Part shown: positions 57,199-64,000 of the stretch, in pieces
Layout: every line of letters begins with the position of its first letter
How positions within the stretch are numbered: position 1 is the first letter of the stretch
From: Prochlorococcus marinus subsp. marinus str. CCMP1375
GTDB taxonomy: Bacteria > Cyanobacteriota > Cyanobacteriia > PCC-6307 > Cyanobiaceae
DNA length: 64,000 bases
Reading direction: 5' to 3'
Assembly: GCF_000007925.1 (NCBI RefSeq)
Contig: NC_005042.1
Coordinates: 744,001 to 808,000, forward strand
The notes under the pieces: model-generated
Database searches by the model: none
Told to the model about the DNA's origin: nothing
The model's input: only the letters and a program-made list of their open reading frames with translations
Made by a program: the position numbers and the translations under genes

Positions 57199-58263
57199 GT
57201 GAATAATGTTCATCTAGAGGTTACTAACCTAAGCCATGGCTATGGAGATATTTCAGATAACGGACTAACTCTTAGTGGAATAAATTTATCTCTAGATCAA
57301 GGAGAACTACTAGGCCTATTAGGTCCCTCTGGTTGTGGTAAAACTACTTTATTAAGGATAATCGCTGGATTTGAGAAGCCTTGTGAGGGTTCAGTTGTCT
57401 ATCAAAATAAAAATATATCTTCACCGTCATATGTTTTACCGCCTGAGAGGCGAGGGATTGGAATGGTTTTCCAGGATTATGCTCTTTTTCCGCATTTGAA
57501 TGTATGGAAAAATATTTGTTTTGGATTAACAAAAAAACATGACATGAGTAGAGCTAATTGGCTTTTAGAGTTATTAGGTCTTCGTGAATTTAGAAAGCGA
57601 TTTCCCCATGAACTTTCTGGCGGACAACGACAGAGACTTGGTTTAGCCAGAGCATTGGCTCCAAGCCCTTCTTTAGTGTTATTAGACGAACCATTTAGTA
57701 GCTTAGATGTTGAAGTCAGATATAGACTCCGCAATGAACTATCTCGTGTGCTTAATTCATGTTCAGCCTCGGGTATTTTAGTTACTCATGATCCCCAAGA
57801 AGCTCTTGGTATATGTGACCGTGTCGCTGTAATGAGAAAGGGATCTATTGAGCAATGTGCTTCGGCTATAGATCTTCTTACAAAACCAAAAACACCCTTT
57901 GTAGGTAACTTTGTTTCACAAAATAATTTAATTAACATTGTACATAAAAAAGATGATTTTTCAACACCCTTTGGCTCAGTCATTGTTAAACCTTATCTAC
58001 TTAAGGCAGAACCTAATATTTTAATGGTAGACCAAGATTCAATTGAAATTAGTTACTCTGAAAATGGTAAAGGTTTAATTAAAAGTAGAGAATTTAATAA
58101 CAATTCTTGGATATTTAGAGTCCAATATGGAGAAAAAATACTAAGAGTATCAATGCCTATAGATTCAGATTTGTGCATTGGCAATAATTGCGATATTAAA
58201 TTTATCTCAGGCAAATATGGTTACCTTTTCCCTGGATGTATATCATGTGTTCTCAAGTCTTAA
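57199..58263 (+). CDS. futC: ABC transporter ATPase, Fe(III)-type (FutC/FbpC-like)
   Basis: 354-residue importer ATPase with a C-terminal TOBE-like regulatory domain (about 240-354). Walker A GPSGCGKTT near 45-53, LSGGQRQRLGLARALAP near 139-155, Walker B LVLLDEPFSSLD, VTHDPQEALGICDRV. The closest remembered class is iron(III) uptake. The permease and binding-protein genes are not adjacent. GTG start at 57199. Location beside ferritin supports an iron role. Confidence 0.78.
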   Translation: MNNVHLEVTNLSHGYGDISDNGLTLSGINLSLDQGELLGLLGPSGCGKTTLLRIIAGFEKPCEGSVVYQNKNISSPSYVLPPERRGIGMVFQDYALFPHLNVWKNICFGLTKKHDMSRANWLLELLGLREFRKRFPHELSGGQRQRLGLARALAPSPSLVLLDEPFSSLDVEVRYRLRNELSRVLNSCSASGILVTHDPQEALGICDRVAVMRKGSIEQCASAIDLLTKPKTPFVGNFVSQNNLINIVHKKDDFSTPFGSVIVKPYLLKAEPNILMVDQDSIEISYSENGKGLIKSREFNNNSWIFRVQYGEKILRVSMPIDSDLCIGNNCDIKFISGKYGYLFPGCISCVLKS

Positions 58264-58286
58264 GTAATTTGATAAAGTTCAAACAA

Positions 58287-58418
58287 CTATTTACAGCATT
58301 TACATTTTCCACCTTTCCAATTTGAACATTTTTGACGCTTACATTTTTTCTTCTTATTATGATATATACCGTATTTTTCTCTAAGGGATATAGGCATAGA
58401 TATAGATTCAAAATACAT
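58287..58418 (-). CDS. Cys-rich basic small protein (43 aa), candidate metal binder
   Basis: ATG 58416-58418 to TAG 58287-58289. The N-terminal 20 residues are MYFESISMPISLREKYGIYH; the rest is Lys-rich with five Cys at 26, 31, 39, 41 and 42 (ending GGKCKCCK). Nothing else explains this gap. It is divergent from ferritin, with a Fur-box match 25 bases upstream of its ATG. Metallothionein-like metal handling is a guess; Met8 is an alternative start. Confidence 0.5.
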   Translation of the reverse strand: MYFESISMPISLREKYGIYHNKKKKCKRQKCSNWKGGKCKCCK

Positions 58419-58437
58419 TTAAAACAATTTCCCTATA

Positions 58438-58457
58438 GCAACTGATATTCATTATCA
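58438..58457. promoter_or_regulatory. Fur-box-like operator
   Basis: The 19-mer from 58438 to 58456 matches the classical Fur consensus GATAATGATAATCATTATC at 15 of 19 positions, and 12 of 13 in its right part. In 7-1-7 form, TGATATT-C-ATTATCA (58443-58457) is an inverted repeat with one mismatch. It lies between the divergent Cys-rich ORF and ferritin, and just upstream of a TATAGG (-10-like, minus strand, about 58433-58438) for the small ORF. Confidence 0.55.
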
Positions 58458-58581
58458 TCTCATGATTAAGTAAAAAGTAGCTTGACCTTTAATTTTTATA
58501 TTTATCTTGTATCATTTGTTGTAACAAGTTAATTGACATTTAGAGTTTATTACTTGTATCTGATGATTTCCCTTTTTCTTT

Positions 58582-59127
58582 ATGGCTGATACAACTCTGA
58601 AGAGGCTGAATATGACTTCTAGTTCAGCGGGTCGTGCAATTGCACAACCCATGGATCCTGCGTTGGTTGAAATGCTTTATCACCATTTAACTATGGAGAG
58701 AAATGCTAGCGCACAATACTTTGCAATTTCAATATGGTTCTTAGAGAGAGATCTAAGAGGTTTCTCAGATTACTTTAAAAAAGAATCACTTTCTGAACAT
58801 GAGCACTCATCAAAATTTGCTAACTATCTTGTAGCAAGGGGACAAACTGTTGTCCTTCATGATCTAGCAGCCCCAAAGCAAGAGTGGGAATCGATCGAAG
58901 AAGTTATATCAGATTCATTTCAGTTGGAGAGTGACGTAACTACTTCTGTTCAACAGATATATTCAACAGCTGAAAGGTCAAGTGATACAAGGACTAATGT
59001 TTTTCTAGATCCAATTATTGATAATCAGACTAAATCAGAAGATGATTTTGCTTATTTATTGTCTAGAGTTAAACTCGCTAATAACGAAGCTTCAGCAATT
59101 TTAATAATAGATGGAGAACTTTCTTAA
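58582..59127 (+). CDS. ferritin
   Basis: 181-residue four-helix-bundle ferritin that oxidises and stores iron. Ferroxidase-site pattern: MERNASAQYF with E39 and Y46, EHEHSSKFANYLVARG with E72 and H75 (ExxH), and later Glu residues in helices C and D. Marine picocyanobacteria carry such ferritins. A TTGACA (58533-58538) is a possible -35 element. Near the Fur box at 58438 and the Fe(III) ATPase gene. Confidence 0.88.
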   Translation: MADTTLKRLNMTSSSAGRAIAQPMDPALVEMLYHHLTMERNASAQYFAISIWFLERDLRGFSDYFKKESLSEHEHSSKFANYLVARGQTVVLHDLAAPKQEWESIEEVISDSFQLESDVTTSVQQIYSTAERSSDTRTNVFLDPIIDNQTKSEDDFAYLLSRVKLANNEASAILIIDGELS

Positions 59128-59129
59128 TT

Positions 59130-59160
59130 AAATAAATAGCTATCAATAGTTAAATTATTT
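59130..59160. terminator. weak hairpin between ferritin and the coiled-coil gene
   Basis: AAATAA (59130-59135) and TAGCTAT (59137-59143) pair with ATAGTTA (59146-59152) and TTATTT (59155-59160), with small internal mismatches and a 2-base loop that would open somewhat. T-rich after it. It could end either convergent transcript. Confidence 0.35.
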
Positions 59161-59436
59161 CTTATAAATATAATCAAGGGGCCTTTGGCATAGTTCGTAT
59201 AGAAATTGTTTAGAGATGCTTAGTTCTGCATTATTTATAAATTCATTTGAAATATGTTGTAATTCACTTTGCCTGTGCTTTAATTCTGTAATCTCTTTGT
59301 CTAAGCGAACTTTTAAAAGTTGATTTTTACAATTTTGAAGTGAGTTTGTAACCTGTTTATACCTTTCTCTTATGTAATCAATCTCTCTGCATAAACTACC
59401 AATTAAGGAGTCGGAAATAGTTAAGGAATTATACAT
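59155..59436 (-). CDS. small coiled-coil protein (93 aa)
   Basis: 93 residues, predicted almost entirely helical: IDYIRERYKQVTNSLQNCKN (about 19-38) and LKHRQSELQHISNEFINNAEL form heptad-like patterns. No known domain. It lies five bases downstream of the Crp/Fnr gene start region on the same strand, so it is probably co-transcribed with that regulator and may act with it. Confidence 0.6.
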   Translation of the reverse strand: MYNSLTISDSLIGSLCREIDYIRERYKQVTNSLQNCKNQLLKVRLDKEITELKHRQSELQHISNEFINNAELSISKQFLYELCQRPLDYIYKK

Positions 59437-59441
59437 TTTTA

Positions 59442-60035
59442 TTATGCAGATAATGGTGATTCTTCTATAAATTCAGGAGCCAAACTTAAAGTACTTTCTC
59501 CAGAAGGCACCATTAATAAATCTGCTGATCTAAGTCTGCTGATTAATCTTGTGGAAGTTACTCGTGTTGAGCCAATTAATTCACCAATTCTTTCGTGTGT
59601 AAGCCTGAAAGGCAATTGACACCAGTCACCACAGCGCCTGCCAAGTCTATTAACAAGGAGAGCAAATAAGGCCTGAAGTCTTTGCTCAGCATTTCCTAAA
59701 TGCCTAATTCTTAAAAGCTGTAATGTCCATTCATTGACAGCATCAAATCCATTTAATTCAGATGCTTCAGTATCACTTCTAAAGCAAAGTGTAGTTAGAG
59801 CTTCTACACAAATTCCTTCACTACATAATCTGTCAGTCCTTAGTTGATCGCCAGATTGTAGAAAGGCCAGAGTCATTCCTTCTGTTTCCTCGCAAGGACA
59901 ATAAACTCTTGCTATACCGTCAAGAACCTCTAAACATGAACCACCTGTACGAGCAGATGGATCTATAAGAACTGTTTGGCCAACAGCAAGCCTTACCTTT
60001 GGCACGGGCCCGTCTGGAAGGAATCTGTAATTCAT
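59442..60035 (-). CDS. Crp/Fnr family transcriptional regulator, Cys-rich
   Basis: 197 residues: N-terminal cyclic-nucleotide-binding-like domain (about 10-100), dimer helix (about 100-130) and a C-terminal winged HTH (LTHERIGELIGSTRVTSTRLIS, in part, about 145-167). Eight cysteines, including C46xC48, C71 and C76, and C135 and C139, raise the chance of redox or Fe-S sensing, though they do not form the FNR pattern. Its place between ferritin and pcb suggests a role in the iron response (inference). Confidence 0.85.
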   Translation of the reverse strand: MNYRFLPDGPVPKVRLAVGQTVLIDPSARTGGSCLEVLDGIARVYCPCEETEGMTLAFLQSGDQLRTDRLCSEGICVEALTTLCFRSDTEASELNGFDAVNEWTLQLLRIRHLGNAEQRLQALFALLVNRLGRRCGDWCQLPFRLTHERIGELIGSTRVTSTRLISRLRSADLLMVPSGESTLSLAPEFIEESPLSA

Positions 60036-60241
60036 ATATTTAATGGTTACTTCTGCTAATGAGAATAAATATCAAAATACACTAAAAGAGCGCGCTTTTG
60101 CAACCGATTCTCAATAGCAACATGCCTGTTGAGAGATTCGTTCTTTTGATAACCTGGATAGTGACGAATGATACGAACTTTGTCGTGAGTTGCTCATGAA
60201 AAAGGAATGTAAGATAAGAAAAGAATTTTGTTTAAAGCAAT
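60036..60241. other. intergenic region with inverted repeats
   Basis: Upstream of the regulator gene (minus strand), downstream of pcb. It holds AGCGCGCT within an A/T frame, TCTCAA paired with TTGAGA, and ATTCGT paired with ACGAAT. These could be a promoter/operator region or a small RNA. No ORF of note. Confidence 0.3.
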
Positions 60242-60278
60242 AAAAAAAGAGCCTCTTTAATAAAAAAGAGACTCTTTT
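60242..60278 (-). terminator. pcb terminator
   Basis: AAAAGAGCCTCTTT (60245-60258) and AAAGAGACTCTTTT (60265-60278) form a 14-bp stem on the minus-strand RNA with one G-U, a 6-base loop and a U-run. It lies 47 bases after the pcb stop. Confidence 0.8.
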
Positions 60279-60324
60279 GATTTTGAGGATTAAGTAAATC
60301 TATGCAAAAGCACGGATGATTTAA

Positions 60325-61380
60325 TTAACCAGCTGTGATTTTGGCGCTTTCCATATTGTCAAACGCTTTACCAACTCGTTTGAAGTCGAAGCCCATTCCT
60401 CTTAGTGCATGCCATAGATGACCTTGCAAGAAGAAGAAACCTAGATAGAAGTGAACGTTTGAAAGCCATGCTCTGGCTGTATGCGCATCGGCTGGTAGAT
60501 CTGCAGTATCAACAAAATAAGGCGCGAACTCAAACTTAAGACTCAGTACCTCACCATAAAGATCTGTTGGGTAAATTGTGGTATTTGTTGCACACCAGAA
60601 AGCTGCAACGAATGCACAGTAAGCTACTCCAGCTAAAGAGTACGAGAGCACTGATTCCGCTGATAAGAGTCCTTTGCCTTTGAATTCTGTGTATTGACCA
60701 TATTGTTTTGTAGCAATATGGAATGCTCCTCCAATTATTAGGAAAAAAGCTAGAAATGCATGACCACCCATAACATCTTCCAAACTATTTATGGTTAAGA
60801 AGTCTGCTTGGTGATTCCAAATCATTCCAAGGTCTAGATTGTAATTAACTGTTCTAGTTATACCTTGAGCAGAATCGTAGATTCCATGAATTCTTGCCCA
60901 TTCAACGAATTGAATGTTTCCTAGACCCAAGAAGATTAAATGATGTCCAAGAATAAAAGTAAGCCTGTCTGGGTCGTCCCATTCAAAGTCAAACTTTTTA
61001 GCTCTGGAACCTTCTGGATAATTTCCGAGATCTCCTTCATATCTCATGGAATGTAAAAGGCCACCAGCGCCAAGTACACCAGAAAAAATTAGGTGAAGAA
61101 CTGCTATAACAGTACAACCATATGGTTCTGTAATAACACCATTTGAGACACCTCCAATGCCAAGACCAGCTAGATGTGGAAGGCAAATAAGGTTTTGATT
61201 ACCCATCGGAATCGATGAGTCATAACGAGCGAGTTCAAAGAGAGTAAAAGCTCCTGCCCAGAACATCATCAAACCAGCATGTGCTGCATGAGCTGCGATG
61301 AATTTTCCTGAACGGTTCGTCGTCCCTGAGTTGCCCGCATACCAAGCGTAGGTAACGTTTGGGTTCCCGTAGGTCTGCAC
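60325..61380 (-). CDS. pcb: Pcb chlorophyll a2/b2 antenna protein
   Basis: 351-residue six-span CP43/IsiA-related light-harvesting protein that binds divinyl chlorophylls in Prochlorococcus. Conserved start QTYGNPNVTYAWYAGNSGTTN (in part), chlorophyll-ligand His residues in HAAHAGLMMFW, HLIFSGVLGAGGLLHSMRY (in part), GHHLIFLG, GGHAFLAFFLIIGGAFH and HFYLGFFFLQGHLWH. GTG start at 61380. The neighbouring ferritin, FutC-like ATPase and Fur box suggest an iron-stress PSI-associated member, like PcbC of strain SS120 (recalled, not proven here). Confidence 0.93.
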   Translation of the reverse strand: MQTYGNPNVTYAWYAGNSGTTNRSGKFIAAHAAHAGLMMFWAGAFTLFELARYDSSIPMGNQNLICLPHLAGLGIGGVSNGVITEPYGCTVIAVLHLIFSGVLGAGGLLHSMRYEGDLGNYPEGSRAKKFDFEWDDPDRLTFILGHHLIFLGLGNIQFVEWARIHGIYDSAQGITRTVNYNLDLGMIWNHQADFLTINSLEDVMGGHAFLAFFLIIGGAFHIATKQYGQYTEFKGKGLLSAESVLSYSLAGVAYCAFVAAFWCATNTTIYPTDLYGEVLSLKFEFAPYFVDTADLPADAHTARAWLSNVHFYLGFFFLQGHLWHALRGMGFDFKRVGKAFDNMESAKITAG

Positions 61381-61598
61381 GAGAGTAATTTGTTAAAAGG
61401 CTCTATTAAAGTATTTGAGCTTCAAACGGCTGCGTATTAGCATTTCACATTGCTTATTACTATTGTAGTTTTTATACATCCAATTGTATTTATCTGCTGC
61501 TTTCCGTGTCTAATATTTGATAGATTTATGTTAATTGTATAATTTATAGCAATCTACTGATATCTATCTTTTGATAGTAAAATTGATTTTTTATCGAA

Positions 61599-62330
61599 GT
61601 GACAAATTTAAATGGCTCAGAGATAATTAGAATATTTGAGGACGAGCTTAAAAAAAAGATTATACGAAAAAAAAGTCTCTACGTAGTCTTAGGACTATTA
61701 GGTGACTTTGATAGCTTTGAGTACATTCAAGCTTTGAGACCTTACTTGTCTAACATAGATAAGTCTCGCATTAAATTAAATATTATTGGTATAGGAAATG
61801 AGGATTCTAGAAAATACTTTTGTAAATATACTAAACTTCCGGAAAAATATATAAGAACTGTTGATCAAAATAATTTACACAAAAAACTTTTGCTAAATGA
61901 TGGCTTGTCATTACCTATAAACCCTTTGATAAATCTTATGCTTATGTGCATGGGGTTTAAATCTCCTGGAACAATACCTGAGGTCCTACGTGGATATTTA
62001 GGTAATAAGAATTCACGACAAATTTTTAATGATAATGAAGATATAGCTTTCTCTAATATTATAAGATTTAGGGCCGCATCATTTAACCTTATTGGTGAGA
62101 AAGGATCACTAAGACCATTCGAATTAGCATCCTTGCGTTTGATGAACTTAATTGAAGTAGCTTCTAATTGGAATATTTATATGAAAAATCAAACTTTTCT
62201 TACTCAAAGAGGAGGTACATTTTTAATTGATTCGGATGAAAAACTGTTATATTCATATAGGTGTCAAAGTTTATTAGGCTTCTCTGAAACGATGGAAGAG
62301 CCTGTAAAATTCTTAAAAGCTTGGCTTTAG
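61599..62330 (+). CDS. peroxiredoxin-like AhpC/TSA family protein
   Basis: 243 residues from GTG 61599. LYVVLGLLGDFDSFEYIQALRP and the following strand (RIKLNIIGIGNEDSRKYF) match the picocyanobacterial AhpC/TSA-like family. The peroxidatic PxxxTxxC motif is not seen; the only early Cys (near 69) lies in KYFCKYTK, so peroxidase activity is doubtful. Divergent from pcb; a CTATC-TTTT-GATAG hairpin stands upstream. Confidence 0.65.
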   Translation: MTNLNGSEIIRIFEDELKKKIIRKKSLYVVLGLLGDFDSFEYIQALRPYLSNIDKSRIKLNIIGIGNEDSRKYFCKYTKLPEKYIRTVDQNNLHKKLLLNDGLSLPINPLINLMLMCMGFKSPGTIPEVLRGYLGNKNSRQIFNDNEDIAFSNIIRFRAASFNLIGEKGSLRPFELASLRLMNLIEVASNWNIYMKNQTFLTQRGGTFLIDSDEKLLYSYRCQSLLGFSETMEEPVKFLKAWL

Positions 62331-62334
62331 TATT

Positions 62335-62538
62335 ATGGGAGAAAAAATATGTCTGAGATGTGGCTCTCGAAAATTAATTGCAGATAGATCGTTAGGAGGA
62401 AGAATAGTATGTTCTGCTTGTGGTGCTACGGCTTTTAAATCACAAAACTTCAGCATTAACTTGTTATCGAAAAAAGGAAGTAATAGAATATTATGGAGTT
62501 GCTTAGCAATATTAGTTTTAATTATTATAATAACCTAA
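62335..62538 (+). CDS. zinc-ribbon plus one-span membrane microprotein (67 aa)
   Basis: C6, C9, C26 and C29 form CxxC-x16-CxxC (ICLRCG and VCSACGA), a zinc ribbon. A hydrophobic span follows (ILWSCLAILVLIIIIT, to the C-terminus). It starts four bases after the peroxiredoxin-like gene. Function unknown. Confidence 0.65.
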   Translation: MGEKICLRCGSRKLIADRSLGGRIVCSACGATAFKSQNFSINLLSKKGSNRILWSCLAILVLIIIIT

Positions 62539-62550
62539 TTTAAATACTTT

Positions 62551-63351
62551 TTAGGCTGGCGATGTTCTCCAGTACCCCCCTATATTCCTTACAGCTATAT
62601 TGAAATCATATAAATTACTTATATTTTCAGATGTTATAACTTTTTCAGGTGTTCCATCTAAAATTATCTCTCCTTCTTTTAAGAATATCACCCTATTCGT
62701 TTCTTTTATTATATTTTCAATATTATTAGTTGTATACAATAATGTGATCCCATTTTTGCTTAAATTGCTTAAGTTATTAAGTAATTCATAGTTCGATCTT
62801 AAATCAAGCATATTGGTTGGCTCATCTAAGGCTAAAACTAATGGGTTGTTAATTATAGACCTCGCAATTAGTACTCTTCGTTTTTGCCCATCTGAAAGTT
62901 GTGAATAATACTTACTAACTTTAATTAAGTTTAAGCTATTCATTAATTCTTCCAAATTCTGTTTTTCTTTTGTTCCTATTAAATTTCTATTTATCACACC
63001 GAATGTCCCCTGATAGCCTGAAAGAATAATATCCTTTGTTAGCATATTACCTTTAATTCTGGTATCTATTTCACTAAAAAGAAATCCAATCTTAGTACGA
63101 AGCTCCCAAATATTTATGTGGTTTTTACCAAAGATTTTAATAAAAGATTCCTTATCTACTATAGGATATTTAATTCTAGCAATTGTTTTTATAAGAGTTG
63201 ATTTACCTGAACCATTAGTACCAATAAGAACAGTATTTTCTCCTAGTCTAAGTTTTAGGTTTATGTTATTCAGAACTCTTTTATGCTCGTACCATATATT
63301 TAAATTCTTAAACTCTGCCCAAGTACCATCAATCAAAATCTTTGACTCCAC
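62551..63351 (-). CDS. orphan ABC transporter ATP-binding protein
   Basis: 266-residue single ATPase domain. Walker A IGTNGSGKST near 44-53, signature LSDGQKRR near 152-159, Walker B LVLALDEPTNMLD near 172-184. No permease lies beside it. Variant signature LSDGQ and the two-gene neighbourhood do not identify a substrate. Confidence 0.85.
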   Translation of the reverse strand: MESKILIDGTWAEFKNLNIWYEHKRVLNNINLKLRLGENTVLIGTNGSGKSTLIKTIARIKYPIVDKESFIKIFGKNHINIWELRTKIGFLFSEIDTRIKGNMLTKDIILSGYQGTFGVINRNLIGTKEKQNLEELMNSLNLIKVSKYYSQLSDGQKRRVLIARSIINNPLVLALDEPTNMLDLRSNYELLNNLSNLSKNGITLLYTTNNIENIIKETNRVIFLKEGEIILDGTPEKVITSENISNLYDFNIAVRNIGGYWRTSPA

Positions 63352-63435
63352 ATTATGTATAATTCATAGCTTGAGAATATAAAAATCAATAAATATAGCC
63401 AATTCAACCAGGCAGGTCTTCTAATGTTGCTCATC

Positions 63436-64000
63436 TTATATTAAGACTACTAGGAAGCCTATTGGTATCAGTATTCTAATCAAGATATTGATGAATAAGC
63501 TTCTAGAGTTTTCTTTAACGCGAGTATTATTCGCTGGGGGGTAAAGCATAGCAATATCTTGATGAACAGTATTAGTATCAGTATTAGTTGGGAATAATTC
63601 CCATGGGTTATCTTTTATATTTGAACTTTTAAACCAATCCCAATAATATTGAACCATTTTATCTTCACCAAGTAACTTTATATTATCTTTTTCAACAAAT
63701 CCCATTTGGTTATTATAGGTTTGAGTCCTTAATATCATATAGTCCTCTGCAAAAACCTTGTAAAATACTCTATGCTGTAATTTTTTAAATAATAATAGTT
63801 CTGTGATAAATTTATTTTTCATAAATTTTCTATAATGTCTAACTATTACTCTTGCTTGATTATTTGAAAGTGGTATATGATCAAGAATCTGAATATATCT
63901 AGAATCACTTGGGTCTCCTTTATAAATTACTACCCTTCCAGGTGGTAAAAATTTAATTCTAATAAATTCTTTATTACCTTTATCCTTGTATTTATATTTA
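63436..64000 (-). CDS. Rieske-type oxygenase, PaO/Lls1-like (C-terminal part)
   Basis: The frame is open from 63436 to the window edge (no stop in 63823-64000), so the ATG at 63822 is internal. The fragment reads KEFIRIKFLPPGRVV, then VFAEDYMILRTQ and LLGEDKMVQYYWDWFK, resembling the C-terminal region of pheophorbide-oxygenase-type Rieske enzymes, with a terminal membrane segment (about the last 20 residues). The Rieske domain itself is outside the window. Chlorophyllide-oxygenase-like members are an alternative. Confidence 0.5.
   Translation of the reverse strand, partial: KYKYKDKGNKEFIRIKFLPPGRVVIYKGDPSDSRYIQILDHIPLSNNQARVIVRHYRKFMKNKFITELLLFKKLQHRVFYKVFAEDYMILRTQTYNNQMGFVEKDNIKLLGEDKMVQYYWDWFKSSNIKDNPWELFPTNTDTNTVHQDIAMLYPPANNTRVKENSRSLFINILIRILIPIGFLVVLI

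Noticed and set aside
1-64000. CRISPR arrays, IS elements, prophage, tRNA or rRNA genes
   Set aside because: None seen by eye; tRNAs in spacers would need a tRNA-scan to exclude fully.

Overview
The window reads as a compact, AT-rich genome of the marine cyanobacterium Prochlorococcus. The strongest single marker is a Pcb chlorophyll a2/b2 antenna gene at 60325-61380. It is supported by a Calvin-cycle and chlorophyll gene set (prk, glpX, fba, chlP, hemA), a ferredoxin-type sulfite reductase and many small cyanobacterial conserved genes. Spacing is tight, neighbouring genes often overlap, and no IS element, tRNA, rRNA or CRISPR array was seen. A low-light ecotype is possible, because the antenna gene sits among iron-handling genes, but that is inference.

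Layout. 1-2439: a DevBCA-type exporter, cut at its 5' end. 2469-8916: a 49-residue basic protein, a GT2 glycosyltransferase, rpsB (with a pseudoknot-capable leader), tsf, a conserved unknown with a short tandem repeat, and recG. 9007-15969: VanX-like and VanY-like M15 peptidases around sulfite reductase, glyS and chlP. 16056-21338: typA, a DUF309 gene, lptB-lptF (LPS export) and ccsB (cytochrome c maturation). 21353-28359: a carbon-metabolism block (rpe, glpX, hemA, glgC, gnd, pgl). 28434-35074: CIA30-like gene, ilvD, a UPRT-like gene, a pentapeptide protein, a COG0523 GTPase with a His-Glu tract, an orphan DnaJ-type zinc finger and purS-purQ.

35131-53524 is almost wholly on the minus strand: class II and class I fructose-bisphosphate aldolases with a possible attenuator between them, an oxidoreductase, accD, a prepilin peptidase, prk, leuB, lpxD, proB, a YqeG phosphatase, ruvX, several cyanobacterial unknowns, hisA and pgsA, with one plus-strand epimerase. 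53678-57178 holds a 26-residue membrane peptide, a PPC-glutaredoxin fusion, small membrane and acetyltransferase genes, an SDR-like gene and nth.

57199-61380 looks like an iron-response neighbourhood: a FutC-like Fe(III) ABC ATPase, a previously unmarked 43-residue Cys-rich minus-strand ORF, a good Fur-box match, ferritin, a coiled-coil protein, a Cys-rich Crp/Fnr regulator and a Pcb antenna gene with a clear terminator. The right edge carries a peroxiredoxin-like protein without an obvious peroxidatic Cys, a zinc-ribbon membrane microprotein, an orphan ABC ATPase and the C-terminal part of a probable Rieske oxygenase running off the window.

Strongest leads: the Cys-rich ORF with its Fur box, the rpsB leader pseudoknot, the overlapping terminator/antiterminator stems upstream of class II aldolase, the plastid-like class I aldolase, and the PPC-glutaredoxin fusion.
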